Part shown: positions 1-11,866 of the stretch, one piece after another | Numbering within the stretch: the first letter of the stretch is position 1 | How the letters are laid out: each line of letters begins with the position of its first letter | Origin: Adineta steineri | Lineage: Eukaryota > Rotifera > Eurotatoria > Adinetida > Adinetidae | NCBI GenBank assembly: GCA_905250115.1 | Contig: CAJNOI010000084.1 | Coordinates: 172,870 to 236,869, forward strand | Direction of reading: 5' to 3' | DNA length: 64,000 nucleotides | Made by a program: the position numbers and the translations under genes | Notes under the pieces: generated by a model | Seen by the model: only the letters and a program-made list of their open reading frames with translations | Told to the model about the DNA's origin: nothing | Database searches by the model: none

Positions 1-605
1 ATATAGCTGAACGAAGAAGAGGTAAAGAGACAGGTAATGACAAATAAGTACTTAATGGTTGATCAATCACTGTCATTGATGAATCATCCTATAGTAATAA
101 AAAAAAGACACGTGATTTATACTAATACAATAAATAAACATTCGATTATTTACAAGAAAACGATATAGATACGTTCTTTGTGTAGCAGCTAATTTCGGTT
201 CAAATGCATCATGAACAAAACGTGCATTAATAACACGTACTGTTCGATTTGATTCAGTTAATATTCGATTAAGATTAAATTTAAACCATGGAATATTCAA
301 ATCACCTACACCTAATTTTTGTTTACCAGGTAATTCAAAATCAATTGTCTATTTTAAACAAAAAAATAAAAATAGTTGTATACTTAAATTATAGATTAAC
401 TTACAGCAGTATTACATAATGAATGAACATTACATTCAGTATAAGTTGAAAGTAAAATATTTGGTCGTCGTGCAGGACAAAATCTTAATATTGCTTTTTC
501 AAGGATATCTTGAAGAAAATTTGTTGAAGATATAGGTTTATTTCGTGCAGAAAATGTTCCCTTTATACTGTATCCTCGGTAACATAAATAGACAAGGATA
601 CGCAT
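1..605 (-). CDS. PUSL1-like: tRNA pseudouridine synthase-like protein (PUSL1/TruA family), partial
   Basis: Three exons are visible, 605-405, 348-154 and 88-1, all joined in phase 0 by short GT...AG introns; the 3' end is outside the window. The N-terminus (MRILVYLCYRGYSIKGTF) is the TruA first strand and loop. The segments VHSLCNTA and ARFVHDAF...QRTYLYRFL match the VHAL and FHARFxAxxRTYxYR blocks of the family. TruA enzymes convert uridine to pseudouridine in the tRNA anticodon arm; the vertebrate PUSL1 branch is mitochondrial. In the catalytic block usually written RTDAGVHAL this protein reads YTECNVHSL, so Glu57 stands where the catalytic Asp is expected and Arg and Gly are also changed. 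The family is clear; the activity is not. The start codon lies 79 bp from that of the divergent carboxypeptidase gene. Confidence 0.85.
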
Positions 606-684
606 TGATATCTAAAAATATAATATATCTATTTATTAATATTACATTCTTTTCATTTTTATTTTTCATATCATCTTTCAAGAA
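606..684. promoter_or_regulatory. Shared intergenic region between divergent PUSL1-like and carboxypeptidase genes
   Basis: Only 79 bp separate the two start codons, which face away from each other. The stretch is almost pure A/T with no clear TATA-Inr arrangement. Both promoters and both 5' UTRs must overlap here or lie inside the neighbouring gene. The promoter role is inferred from layout only. Confidence 0.4.
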
Positions 685-2287
685 ATGTATATTCTTCTAA
701 CTGTTGTTATATATTTAACTGCTGTGAGCAGTATAAACGGATACCGAGGTCCATTTCGTCGATTATTACCAACAGGAAATTTGACTATTCTTCAAGTTAA
801 TGATGATCCTGGTGAGCCCCTATATCTTACACCTTATATTGAACAAGGAAAGATCGAAGAAGCAAGAGAACTAAGGTAAAGAATTCTTCTTCTCCATAGA
901 AATTCTATCTATTTATTTAATTTCTTTAGTCTAGTCGATTTAACACCCTATAAACAACAATCATTTTCCGGTTATTTAACTGTTAATAAGGAATATAATT
1001 CCAATATGTTCTTTTGGTTTTTTCCTGCACAAAATGGAAATAAACCTGATACACCAATTATGCTTTGGTTACAAGGTGGTCCTGGTGCTTCATCACTTTT
1101 TGCACTTTTTACAGAAATCGGTCCAATTTATATAGATGCAAATGGATATATACAATTACGTGAAATAACATGGAATAAAAATTATCATTTAATTTTTATT
1201 GATAATCCTGTTGGAACGGGTTTTAGTTTTACAGGAAATGATCAAGGTTATGCACGTTCACAAGAAGATGTTGCACGTGATTTATATTCAGCATTAACAC
1301 AATTCTTTCAAATATATACAGATTATGCATCGAATCCATTTTATATCACAGGTGAAAGTTATGGTGGAAAATATGTACCTTCAATAACTTATAAAATTCA
1401 TGTGGAAAATCAAAATCCACAAGTAAAAGTTAAAATTAATTTAAAAGGAATGACTGTTGGAGATGGATTATGTGATCCTATTAATCAATATCAATATGGT
1501 GATTTTCTCTATCAGGTAAAGAGTGTCAGATATATTCTTTTACTATTATTTTCTCTTTTTCTACAGATCGGTCTTATTGATCAAACTCAAAAATCATATG
1601 TTGATTTACAAACAGCACTCATGCGTTATTCTATAGAACAAGAACGTTATATAGATGCATTTCATCTCTTCGATGCTCTTCTCAATGGTGATCTTCTTAA
1701 TACAACATCTTATTTCTATAATGTAACAGGCATTAAAAACTATTTTAATTATTTGCTAACTGAAGAACCTGAAGAACAAAGTTATTTTGTTTCATTTATT
1801 ACTCATCCTGAACGACGAAAACAAATTCATGTGGGTAATTTATCTTATGGTAGTCAAAGTGATATCGTAGAAAAAATGTTACTTAATGATATGGTAAAAT
1901 AAACCAAAATTTCTTTATGAAAAAAACAAAAATTTATTCTTTTAGATGCAAAGTGTTGCCTGGAAAATTGAAGCTATAGCTAATGCAAATTATAGTGTAA
2001 TGATCTATAATGGTCAATTAGATATTATTATTGCTGTACCATTAACTATGGAATGGGTTAGTCAACTTAATTGGATTGGTACGGATGAACTTCGTCGAGC
2101 ATCACGAAAAGTTTGGAAAGTTGCTGATCCTGATCCAGAAATAGCTGGTTATATAAAAACAGCAAATAATAATCGTTTCTTTCTTGCAACTGTTCGTAAT
2201 GCTGGTCATATGGTTCCATATGATCAACCACGAGTAATGTTAAATTTACTTGAAAAATTCTTATCTGCTCAACCAAAATCTCAATGA
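685..2287 (+). CDS. CPVL-like: Serine carboxypeptidase, S10 family (vitellogenic carboxypeptidase-like, CPVL)
   Basis: Four exons (685-875, 930-1515, 1567-1893, 1946-2287) give a 481-residue protein, the usual length for CPVL. A hydrophobic N-terminus (MYILLTVVIYLTAVSS) is a signal peptide, so the enzyme is secretory or lysosomal. Family hallmarks in order are WLQGGPGASSLF (substrate binding and oxyanion region), GESYGGKYVP with the nucleophile Ser207, YNGQLDIII with catalytic Asp394, and AGHMVPYDQP with catalytic His456. S10 enzymes remove single C-terminal residues at acidic pH. The form WLQGGPG with NGQLDIII is closer to CPVL than to cathepsin A. All catalytic residues are present, so it should be active. 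An AATAAA lies directly after the stop (about 2291). The gene is convergent with the phosphatase gene, 302 bp between stops. Confidence 0.95.
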
Positions 2288-2589
2288 TAGAAAATAAACA
2301 TGAAAAGACAGAATTATTTCATTTTCTTTTTATTTAACATTCATTCATCGTTCTTTTTCCATTTTTCTTTTTGGACGCCAAATTTTTGAGAAAAAAAAAA
2401 CAAGAATAAAGATTTGTTTTATGTTTAGATATATATATAAATTTTTGAAAAACAGATAGTCGTAATATACAAATATAGATACGAGATTTATAAGATAACG
2501 AGATAAAGTAAAGAATATCTGGAGAAGAAAACATTTCACAAAGACTAGAAAATTGGCTCGTAGAAGAAGAAAAGAAAAACAAGAAAATT

Positions 2590-5500
2590 TTAAAGACGAT
2601 CATGTGTATCTTCTTGATCAATCATATTATTATCATACACACTGTTGTTTAATGACGGAGAAGATTTACCAGCGGCTAAATCAAAAGATTCTTCCAAAAA
2701 TTTTAAAATCATTTCATAAAGATATTCATATTGAGCCTATAAGAAGAAGAAACAAATAATAATATAATCAAATTATCATCAATTGTACATACAAGAGACA
2801 TTATCATAGCAATGCGTTGACGTTGTAAGGCACGTACACGTTGAAATATATCAACAGCATGTTCATTTTTCAATTGATCCAATAACATAACACACATACA
2901 AAATAGTGAACACGATGGGCCACCATTTCTAATTAAAATTAAAAGATAATTATTTTTAGATTGCTATCGATTTAGAATAATTTAAGCATTGTGTATACCA
3001 GTGAGCTACATATTTCTCAAGAAACTTTGATATACGTAATAAACTATTATTCATAATGTATCTTAAAGATATTGTTTAGATAACATGGAAGGGATCATCC
3101 AGACAACGAAAGGAATTTAAAATCTGTCATTATTTAGTTACTAGTCATTCTATACTATGAGACAAGTTATTACTGGCAAACAACGATCTATGCGGAATCG
3201 AATCAGTCCATTCGACAAGTCTATTATCAAGCATACCAATATTGATGGTCATCTCGCATGATTAGTTCGCTAATGTATGTTAATATATTGTATCAATAGT
3301 ATACAAGAGCTATCTAAACTATTCTACATAAGAAATAATTTATAAGGTTCAGTAGTTCGATTTTATCGCGAATTTAATTATGAAAACAAATCGTTAAATA
3401 CTGCATATACCTTGAGGAATTATTTCCACAGTGAAATCGGAAGTCGAGTGATGAAATGATATTAAGTTTCTTAGTCTTGACTATTATCAAAATTCAAGAA
3501 AATAACTCTTGTGGTCCTCTACTATTATCATAGATACTAATTCGTAGTAGATTAATTGAATCGAATTCGTCCGTCAAATTCATTAGTAATTTCCCCATCC
3601 GGATGTCAATAGAATTATATTAACTAGTCGAGTTTAGTATTGAATTTATTCATCTGGGAAATATCTAATCGAATTTGTTTATATTTGTAACTGAAATCAA
3701 AACTAATGATATGAAAATTCTAAATATTTCTCATACCCGCAATGAACAGTAATATATCGATCATGATTCGTCGTATGTTGTCTTTTATTGATATAACCAA
3801 TAAAATCAAATAGACTACTTAATAAATTTGTTGGAATACATTGTCCATTCTCATATTCATCATTTGAACTTATAGGAAGAAGATATTCAAAATGATAAAT
3901 TGTTTTTGATAATGCTTCACGTGTATCTGTTAGACAAAATTCTCGAATAATTATTTTCTCTTGTATTAATTCTTTTTGTACTAATTTTAATAATGTTGTC
4001 GAACCAATTTTCATTGTTGTATCAAAATCATTTGGATAATATATCGGACATTTTGGAGATGACTAAAAATCAAAAAAAAAAAGATTTTGTCTATATTCAT
4101 ATAAATAAATTTACATCAGTTATTGTATGTAACTGTACAATGCAATTCGAATCATGTTCAATAAACATTCGCCAAAATTCATGAATCGTTTCTGGCAATG
4201 GATCTTGAGTTACAATAAAAGAACATTCACGAGAATAACCCTAATTTATTCAATGAAATTTTATTAGAAAATAAAACGGAAGAAATAATGCCCTACTTCA
4301 ATAAATGATGCATTGATATAAGGATGGCCGAGTATACGACTTAAACAAACACGATTGCGATCATCTAAATTAAAATATATTTAGTATTTGTTTAGAAATT
4401 TAAGAAGCTAGTCAAGTGTATTTTATTCAGTTTGATACAATAGAAGAATGTGCGGCTAGTAAATAGAGATAGTGGTAAAATATTCATGGGCTTGATAGTT
4501 CGTGAGATTTAATAGAAATTCTACTTTTTACAATCATTCTCCATTTGGAAAGATTAGTAAATCTTTTTGGTCTATAGAAATTTCTAAGGACCTTCAATTC
4601 ATATGTTAAAATCCAAGACACTTTATGAAAATTTGATTTTTTCTTTCGCAAAGATTTATTAGAGTTCTTTAGTAGTAAATTGCTTATTAAATATGAAACG
4701 ACTCGTACTAAACACTTCATTCCAAGAATAAACACAAATTGGATAGTTAGTTATTACTAGTAGTATAACCAAGATTTTGATGGCAGAAAGTAGAAAGCTC
4801 ATATTGGATCAAATGATATAAGTACGTTTGATAACGATGTGATAGCTAAATCTCCCTACCAACTTCTTTATGATGATGTTAGCAGTTCTCATATATTTGT
4901 AATAATCTATCTGAGTCGTTGTATAAATTCATCTTATTACAGAATGATCTCTGAATTACTTATAAAAACACTGTTCAAGACATTACAAGACTAGATACTA
5001 TAGGGCTAGTAATCGTTCTACTATAAACATATATCAGTTTCGATTCATTCTATATAGATCTTTATAAAGTATGATCTTAAATCAATATTCTCATAACACA
5101 AGTTCATAGTAGGTATAAGAATAGCTTAAATTCTTGACGTTTAATTCATTCGAACAAGATAAAATAAAAATATAATTCTAAAACTTTACATGGTACTATT
5201 TGAGGATGTCGATTTTTATCAATATTATCCGATGAATGAGCATCACGTTGTGAAACATTTTCCACAGGTAATAATGATAATTTCTAAAATAAAAATCAAT
5301 CAAATCAATTCAAATTTAATATCAATAGAAATATTTGATTTACATTATATTCTGATATTAATAAATATTGTTTATTTTTTTTTAAATTTGAATATGTTGA
5401 TCGAAATATATTTGCTTCTATTCTTGTATTTCCATACAAATAATATTCAAGCAGCGATCGATATATAAATACATATTGTCTCTATAATTAACAAAAGAAA

Positions 5501-8500
5501 ACGTTTTTTTTATTTAAAAATATATATCTAATCATAACATACCACTGTTTGAACCATTAAACTACGTTCACGACGCATTTGTAATACAAAATTATAAATA
5601 TCAACTTTTCTTTCATGTTCTATTTTATCAATCATTGCATCAATTGCAATATAAGTACCTGTACGACCAACACCAGCTCTGTATTATTCGAAAAATAAAT
5701 AAATTTTAATGATTTATACTGTTCTTCTTACGTGCAATGAACAACAATAGGATATTGTTCGGGAGTTGTTTGTTCATTGACTTCATGTATTAAATGAAGT
5801 AATGTATGAGAATCACTTGGAACATCCATATCTTTCCATTGTGTATAATGATATTGTATAATAAGACGTGATTGGTGATCTTCATTTGTTGAACTCAATG
5901 TTGATAAAGATACAGCATCATCAATTGGAGTAATAGAGGATGAATTTAAATGAATTTCTTCATTTGCATTTATCTTAATGAGAAGAAGAAAAGAAAAGAA
6001 TATAATTTTTTTTATATTATCAAGATTTACTTTAATTAATTGAAAGTAACGTTTATCATAATCACCGACAGATACTATATCAAAACAAGTGATACGATAT
6101 GAACCATAAGTTATTGTTTCACCAAGCTCAGGCCAATATTGATGACATTTTGTCTTTAAAGAAATATAAATGAAAAAAATCTATTTTTTTAAATATAAAC
6201 TCAATTTACCATCCGTGATGCACCTTCAATGACATTTGTTAACATAACAATAGATTTTAATTTAAGTTCCCACATCATACGCCATAAATCTTCGCATGTA
6301 TCAGGTTTTGGTCCTGGAAATATTTTAAAATGTTTATGTTTTTCTTCTTATTTCAAAACATGTAATTTACCTTGTGTAGCAATAAATTTATTTAAACATT
6401 TGTAACCCTAGAAAAGAAGACATTTTTTCAAAGACAAACAAATATGAATTTAACTAACTGAAATATAGTTTCCATTGATATAATCTGTAGCTGGATCATC
6501 ATTCAATAGATTGAGAACAACTCGTGTAGCATCAATTGGTAAAATATTGAGAAAACGATTTTTTGATGCAACAATTGTTCGAGTAGCAGCTGTACATGGT
6601 AGTTCTTCAAAATTTGGAATACTCTTAAATAAAAAGAATTAACATACAGGATGTTTTTAAAACTATTAGATTTAAATTTGACAACATTTTCTAATATGAC
6701 TAATCAGAACTGTTGGACGTCTGACTAGACAATGTTTTCATATGAAGAATATCTTAATGAGTTATCGACGGATGCATAGTTTCACTAAATAACGAGAGGA
6801 AACAGACAACACGGAAAAGTTATCTACTACGATCTTATTCAGGGTAGGATTGATCTACAGTGATGAATATCTAGATAGTTCTATAAACATTTCCTGTACA
6901 CGTTCAGTAGGTGTATCGAAACAGTTTCTCCTTTATGTTTTCAAATAATAAACTTACTTTAAATTCAATAGCAAAAGCTAAATCATCTAATGTATGTTTT
7001 TGCGTATACATATCATACAATTGTTCTACTGGAAATTCTTCAGGTACAGTAAATTTACCTAAAAAATAAAGAAAATAATCATAAAAAAACATATATCAAT
7101 GTATCCATCTATATTAACAAAATACAAAAAAAATAGATTATTTTAAACATGCATTTTGTCAGAAAAGAAGTCAACTATAGAAATATGTAAAAACAAAATC
7201 TACTTTGAATACAAAAACCTACTATGACAATTATTATTTGTCGATAATGAAACTGTCGAAAGATTAGTCGATGCTGTTGATAGATTATCATTAAAATGTT
7301 GTTGACGTTTAATATTTGTTAATGAATATTGTCTTCTTGCTGAAATTGAATATAATCTTTGTCGATGATTTCGATTATTACCATTTAAAGAAATATTGGC
7401 TGAATAGAATGTCTCAGCTAAAGATGATTGTTGATTACCCATTGATATTTCTCTCTCCCTCCTATTTTGACTAACTAACTATCTATCTATCTTCGTTAAG
7501 TTAAATATAAACTATCACACATCACCGTTCTAATCCAGTATAGACAGAAATTAATCCTTCTTATGCTTACCATGAATCGGTGAATGAGATAATGGTGTAT
7601 TGTCATGAGAATCTTTTGTTGACGATGACGAATGTATACAAGGTAGTTTAAAATAAGCAATACTTATACGTCGTCTATATTTGAAACAAAAAACTATATT
7701 GTGATTATTTGTTATACTCTTGTTTGTTTGTTTTTACCTGAGTAGGAATGTTACAATAAGTGTAACAAATAGTAAACCACTAAAACTACAAACAAGAATA
7801 ATAATAAGTATTGTAGTATTTGATGATGTATTTGTTTTTAATGTTGATGATGAATATAAGAATAAATTCGATTCAGTTGTTATTGGAATATAATTAATGT
7901 TAGCGCTTGTTTCTTCTGGAAATGATTTTATTATTGGTGAATGTGTTGTATCATTTTTTGATTTTAGTCGAATAGCAGGCGTTGATATGGAAGATAAATA
8001 TGTTGTTGTTGTTGCTGTTGTCATTGTGGTTGCGATTGTTGTTGTTGTAGGTTCAGTACTTATAAGAGCTAGAAATAGTTTCATAGAATTATTTTCTCTC
8101 AGGCAAAATCAATCAATAATCTTGATATTTTGTTCATATATATCTGTCTATCCTCAAAGCATAGTCGAATAAATATATGAAAAAGTTTTATTTTTGTATT
8201 ACAGATATTGAACTTTAAATTATGTGATATTTCGATAGACTTCTAATTTGTATGTTTATTATCTTATAAAGTCAATTAAACTTTATTGTCAACAATCAAG
8301 TATTAGTATATATTAAGAATGTCATTAGTCTATTTAACCTTTTGATTCTGAATATCAATAACATATAAAAGATCAGAGAAGAACAATTTATATTAGGCAA
8401 ATCTATACAATTGTCAGAATGATGTTATCAATCGATATGAAACAGATAAATGTGAATAATTAATGTTAAAATCAGATATTTCCATAAAGAAATATGTTCT

Positions 8501-9195
8501 GATTAAGCACATTCCAAAGTAATCTGATAGTTTTGTTAAGTAAAGCAGTACATTACTTCACAAGAATTGCGTTCATGTTACAATATGAATGATCGATATA
8601 TGATGATATCATCGATCAACATGACTAATATAATATATGCAAAGATTTACTAACATAGTATATAAACATCTATTCTTCTGTCATTAATTATAGGTCTATA
8701 GAATCTAACAGAACATAATATCCAATGATAATTACAAACCTATAAAGTTTTCTTTTCTTTTTTTTTGAAAGTTTCGATTGCCTACATAGAGATTCATTAT
8801 TATTCAATGTTTATATTTGAAAAGGATTAGATAAAGTATAGGCTTAACTCTTATTTCAAGAGAATGATATATGAAGAGTAGAAAAAAAAAATTTGCAACA
8901 TACTTGTAATACTAGTAGATGTTAATGTTCGATTATTGATTAATGAACGTTGTCGATTAGCAATCATTTTTTTTAATATTTCAATCGAATTCGATTTTTT
9001 CCATGGACGAATCGAACTTGTTCGATTGGATAACATATGACGATTATCATATTGTTGATTTAAAAGATTTTCTATCGGTAATGAATTATTAAATAATGTA
9101 ATATTCGTTTGAGTATCATTGATTCCATTTGTTATATTAATTGAAAAGAAGAAAACAAGAAGAAAAATAATCATTTGTATGTTATCGTCATTCAT
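2590..9195 (-). CDS. Receptor-type protein tyrosine phosphatase, R4 (PTPRA/PTPRE-like), tandem D1-D2
   Basis: Eighteen exons: 9195-8904, 8068-7738, 7674-7571, 7450-7223, 7058-6958, 6623-6459, 6407-6371, 6313-6210, 6153-6031, 5973-5732, 5678-5543, 5481-5344, 5283-5190, 4364-4297, 4240-4115, 4062-3737, 2928-2793, 2736-2590. They encode 965 residues in frame. Order: signal peptide ([20 protein letters not shown]), a short Thr/Asn-rich ectodomain without recognisable Ig or FN3 domains, one membrane helix (about 185-207), a juxtamembrane Ser/Arg-rich segment, PTP D1, then D2. D1 has [15 protein letters not shown] in the WPD loop with the Asp kept, and VHCTAGVGRTG with Cys575 and Arg581, so it should dephosphorylate phosphotyrosine. 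D2 has lost the WPD loop and reads HCGNGGPSC, with Ser877 replacing the catalytic Arg. The short ectodomain and the D1-D2 linker ([16 protein letters not shown]) point to the R4 subfamily. The acceptor of exon 4 (7450) is the least certain join. Confidence 0.92.
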
Positions 9196-11866
9196 ATGTT
9201 CTTTCGTCCACATTCTATGTCCATCTAGAAGAAAGAAAAGAGCAAATGTGTTGTTGTTGTTATTATTGCTGATTCTGTATGTGCAATTAAACAGCCTTAT
9301 ATATATATATGTGTGTGTGATGGTATGAGCAAGAACATCAAATATAATAGGCTTACTATAGCGATATATATATATATATATAACGAAGAGCAAACAACAA
9401 CTGTACGAAAAAATGAAGGCCAACAACTTGACCGACCACTCACCCTCTCTCATTTACAATGTATATGTATTGCAATTGCATCATCATTATGACTTTCTTT
9501 TCTTTATTCTTCTTCTCCTCCCTTTTTTTTCTCCGGATATATCAAATTAGAACTCACAACTGTGTTCTAAGCTTTCTTTCTTCTATTTTCATACATGTAT
9601 GTTGAGTGACCGATGAACGCGCACTTTCTCTTCCTTTTCCAGTACAACATGATGATAGACGATTAACCTCTGTATACGGTGGGAAAGAATCAATTTTGGA
9701 CCATGATAGATGGGAGAACAATGGATTCTTCTATTTTTTCCTTACTCTATCGGTCACACCATCAATCTCAATGACATGCCGAGGTCGTGTTAACAAAAAA
9801 AAGAAAGAAGAAGAAGAAGAAGAAGAGAATATCCCCATGTGTGACACATCTTTTGTCTGTCCGTGTATATTTCTCTCATGTCTCAATTTCGAGACGATAG
9901 AGAAAAAAAAAGAAATTTCCATTAGTATCTTTTTCTCATTCAATGTCTATTTATATGTATACATGTATATTTCGAAATTATATACAGGCAAACACTTAAC
10001 TTAATCGTTTTTCATACTAAATTGATAAATTTTCTTCGTTTATATATATATATCTATATCTACTATGAAAGATTCAAATGAGTTGTCACTCAACCTAATA
10101 CTTATTCATTGTGGACCATTTTTCAATTTAACTAATACTTCACACTTATTCGTGTCAAACTAAAAATGATAAATGACAAGAAAATGAAATGCGATACTAT
10201 ACTTTAGTTTTTCAATATAATTTTAATGTTTATAATAAATTGCAAACTCATCCTTGCATTTTGTCGAACTGTTAGACTCGATTATTATTAGCCTGAAGGT
10301 AAAAAGAACTTAAATATTCAAGTGTACTTCAAGTATTTGAAGTAACAAGTAGCAATTACACATTATTCTCTCTTTTTTTCAATCGATCAATATAGCAAAT
10401 CATGAATTTTTATTGAAAATTTGTATTCGATATCATCTATAGTCAAAGTACAATACATTATATAAGAAATTTATTCTAGCAAAATAATTCTATTCATTGT
10501 TCACGGTATTCGGAGATGATTTATTTCTTACAGGTAATTACGCATACTATATTAGAAAATTAATATCCTATAATGAACACGTGAACGAACAAACAAAAAA
10601 AGATTTAAGAAAAAATATTGCACATAAAAATCTTTTATCTAACTCATGTTAAAACATAGTCTGTTCAATATATAAGTGTTTACTTGCTCTTATGCGTCCA
10701 ATTTGAAATACACTACACTTTAGATGGTCTACACATCTACTTGAAAAGTGTTTACAATAAAATAACTGTCGCGCAAGTATATTCGTAGTTATAACTATCA
10801 TGGATGGTTATTTTGTTTATCTGGTACGTCAGTTAATTAACAATCGAATTATTAGAGTTTAGTTTGTTTTTGTTAAAAAATAAAAGATAAACTATTTTGT
10901 CGCGACCGAATGATGCAATGACCTAATTAAGTGTATCGATTATTTCGACGTCTATTCGATTAGTAAAATCATTTATCGTATGTTATTACTGTTCAAAACA
11001 TCGATAATCATTGAAGCATGTTATTTGAGTGGGAGTCTAAAATTTGTAACACAAATTTAAAAGCTGAGATGACATCATAATACATTATTTATTCACGAGA
11101 ATTAACGAAACTAAATTCTTATTCGATTTTGTTTGAAACTAATAGTCGCTTCATACATATAATATTCTTTTGTTCGCTTATCTTACATAGTCGATAGTAA
11201 ATTTCGTCACTAATATTAGAATACTCATCTTTCAATCGAAATAGACTCTACTAAATTTTAGTCTTATTTATATAGTAATAGATTCGCTTATGCCCAATTG
11301 ATATTCAATTATTCTTAACCTTTGTTTGAATAAGTACAAAATCTGAATAAAAAGAAACCTTCTATTAAATACTCATAATCGAATTTTAATATCGAATAAA
11401 TATTATCTACAGTATTAAAATAGAACGGTATATTATTAGTTGTTTATATTTTAACTTACCTGATTTATTTTGATGTTCAATTGAAAAATTTATTCCATCG
11501 GTGATAATTAATTGATTGTATTGTAATTAAAAAAATATAAAATCTACAATATATGATTGACTACGTTTATCTGGTTATATATGTATAAAGATCACATGCA
11601 CACAATCATTAAATACTTTGTTATCCTAACTGAGACATGAAAGAAAAATGAATAACAACAAGAAAAATAATATCATATCGATATCATCTATCTGACATTG
11701 AATGATTAGCAATATAGAAGAAAACAAAGCTATGAGATAATGATTGTTGTTTTTTCTCCAAAATCGATCATATGCCAGACTAAAACAATAAAAATATGTT
11801 GTTGATCTTTTGAAAACTAAACATTGACTTACAGTATTTGATGAGAAAAAGAATATTCCAATAATT
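9196..11866. other. Intergenic region with no supported gene
   Basis: This holds the upstream region of the phosphatase gene and the 3' flank of the first Tudor gene. It contains (TA)n runs near 9363-9382 and 10044-10053. Two good minus-strand donor-like sites (GTAAGT at about 11833 and 11465) follow short open stretches and may mark 3' UTR or alternative terminal exons of the Tudor gene. The minus-strand open frame reaching back to 9453 is probably not coding upstream of the signal peptide. Confidence 0.5.

Noticed and set aside
2553..2759. Plus-strand open frame rich in Arg/Lys
   Set aside because: It lies antisense to the last coding exon of the phosphatase, which has a clear PTP-domain match on the minus strand.
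9196..9453. N-terminal extension of the phosphatase frame to an ATG at 9453
   Set aside because: The extension is low-complexity (Tyr/Ile/Asn repeats from TA and AAT runs) and would bury the signal peptide. The ATG at 9195 gives a normal signal sequence.
9606..10004. Plus-strand 132-codon open frame
   Set aside because: The composition is simple-repeat driven (Lys/Glu runs from GAA repeats, Phe/Ser runs), with no domain, splice support or signal peptide.
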